From an uncultured Clostridium sp. (GTDB taxonomy: Bacteria; Bacillota; Clostridia; TANB77; CAG-508): a DNA stretch of 6,903 nucleotides. The notes beneath the pieces were generated by a model. That model was not told the origin of the DNA, made no database searches, and worked only from the letters and a program-made list of their open reading frames with translations. Positions 5,999-6,903 of the stretch are shown here, one piece after another; the first letter of the stretch is position 1; each line of letters opens with the position of its first letter. The stretch is taken from positions 1 through 6,903 of the forward strand of contig CAMMNR010000095.1 of assembly GCA_946498265.1 (NCBI GenBank), written 5' to 3'. The translations under genes were made by a program, and so were the position numbers.

Positions 5999-6903
5999 AT
6001 GACAATAACAAATATAATATTAATACTTGTAGTGTTAATAGTAGCAGGATATTTAGTATATTTCATTATAAAAAAGAAAAAAGATGCAGAAGTCGAAACA
6101 ACAGTAGATTTAAATGATGATAAAACATATACAATAGCAATGATGACAGAATTTGTTAAAAAAAGATTAGATGAAATAACTAAGATAAATTTATATGATA
6201 TTGGCTTATCAGAAGAAGAACTAAAAAGAAGAAAAAATAAAAAATATGAATTAAAAAAAGCTTTAAAAGGTTGTACATATGGTGACGTAAATGACAAAAA
6301 ATATGTTAAAGAATTAATATTTGATTTGTTATCAAAAGAATATGGAGTTAATGAATCTAATATATCAAAAGCTATAACATTTGATATACCATCTCTTTTA
6401 ACACCACAAGATAAATTTGATATATTAATTTATGCATATAAAAAAGAATTTGGTTATGAAGCCCTTACAGAACTTATAAAAAAATATGATTTAGCGGAAC
6501 TAAAATATATAGAAGGAGAAACAAAACCATCATATGTTATAACAAGTAATGAGATAGAAGATATATATGAAAAAGAAAACATAGTCTTATCTTTTTCTGA
6601 CAAATTAAGTGTAGTAGTTCAAAGAATATATCAGCATTATAAAGGCTACAGTAGTATAGATGAAGTAAGAGACATGAATATAGATGGTGTTTCTGGTGGT
6701 GTATCTGGATTACCAGAAAGTTTTTTGAGCCAAGTAGCACAAATTGATGGTGATTATTTAAGTCAGATAGAAGAGCATAAAGTTCCAAGAGCATGTGATA
6801 GTATATGGATATTCTTCCAAGGTAAATCAATAAGATTAGCATTTTTATCATTTGGAACAGAAGCAGAATTAAAAAGAGTATGTCAAAATATATATAAATA
6901 CAA
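5999..6903 (+). CDS. CpaF/TadA-like type II/IV secretion ATPase, N-terminal 301 residues (runs off the window)
   Basis: The ATG at 5999 follows an ideal AAGGAGG (5985-5991) that overlaps the previous gene's stop. A membrane helix (about 4-25) is followed by lysines, then a charged N-domain containing NLYDIGLSEEELKRRKNKKY. Near the right edge come DGVSGGVSGLP (229-239), DSIWIFFQGKSIRLAFLSFG (267-286) and TEAELKRVCQNIYKY. These correspond to the N-terminal sensor/substrate region before the RecA-like core of CpaF-type ATPases in Clostridia. Walker A, Asp box and Walker B should lie downstream and are not in the window, so ATPase activity is inferred. Such hexameric ATPases drive pilin assembly by TadB/TadC in the membrane. 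The N-terminal membrane anchor is unlike Gram-negative CpaF, which is soluble. Operon position directly after CpaB- and CpaE-like genes supports the identification. Confidence 0.8.
   Translation, partial: MTITNIILILVVLIVAGYLVYFIIKKKKDAEVETTVDLNDDKTYTIAMMTEFVKKRLDEITKINLYDIGLSEEELKRRKNKKYELKKALKGCTYGDVNDKKYVKELIFDLLSKEYGVNESNISKAITFDIPSLLTPQDKFDILIYAYKKEFGYEALTELIKKYDLAELKYIEGETKPSYVITSNEIEDIYEKENIVLSFSDKLSVVVQRIYQHYKGYSSIDEVRDMNIDGVSGGVSGLPESFLSQVAQIDGDYLSQIEEHKVPRACDSIWIFFQGKSIRLAFLSFGTEAELKRVCQNIYKY

Noticed and set aside
5953..6297. Minus-strand frame of 114 codons at the start of the CpaF-like gene
   Set aside because: It is antisense to a gene with an ideal ribosome site and recognisable family sequence.
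6537..6851. Minus-strand frame of 104 codons
   Set aside because: Antisense shadow of the conserved CpaF-like region; Leu/His/Tyr-rich composition only.
1..6903. CRISPR array, tRNA or rRNA genes
   Set aside because: No regularly spaced repeats and no cloverleaf-like or rRNA-like sequence seen on either strand.

Overview
The window is very AT-rich, and its codon use is dominated by AAA, ATA, TTA and AGA. Strong AGGAGG-type ribosome sites precede most genes. Together with a small acid-soluble spore protein (SASP) gene fragment, this points to a spore-forming, low-GC Clostridia-type Firmicute. I cannot name the species from the sequence.

Left part (1 to about 1956): the end of an integrated mobile element. 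It holds the last codons of an upstream gene, a 48-codon gene whose TTG start overlaps that gene's stop, a possible 33-codon ORF, a promoter, and a 559-aa large serine recombinase with catalytic Ser22, a zinc ribbon and a coiled coil. The recombinase gene runs straight into an imperfect 72-bp dyad (1921-1992).

Junction (1921-2066): on the minus strand is the 5' half of an alpha/beta-type SASP gene with a perfect ribosome site. Its spore-protein homology stops close to the centre of the dyad. The simplest reading is that the element inserted into this gene, that the dyad is a hybrid attachment site, and that the 3' half of the gene lies beyond the left edge of the window. The last five codons of the recombinase (KYEVA) are an inverted copy of the SASP codons for the same five residues. 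This is the most unusual thing in the window.

Right part (about 2067-6903): ordinary chromosome. A Cof-type HAD phosphatase gene has its own promoter with a 17-bp spacer. A second promoter then leads a tight operon of four genes for a Gram-positive Tad/Flp-type pilus or secretion machine. These are a CpaB-like anchored SAF-domain protein, a degenerate P-loop protein that has lost its Walker A motif, a ParA/MinD-type (CpaE/TadZ-like) ATPase with a deviant Walker A, and the N-terminal 301 residues of a CpaF/TadA-like secretion ATPase with an N-terminal membrane anchor. The CpaF catalytic core continues past the right edge. In Tad systems CpaF powers assembly, a CpaE/TadZ protein localises the machine, and CpaB is an envelope component. 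The paired dead and live ParA-like proteins suggest that a heteromeric localisation module replaces single-protein CpaE.
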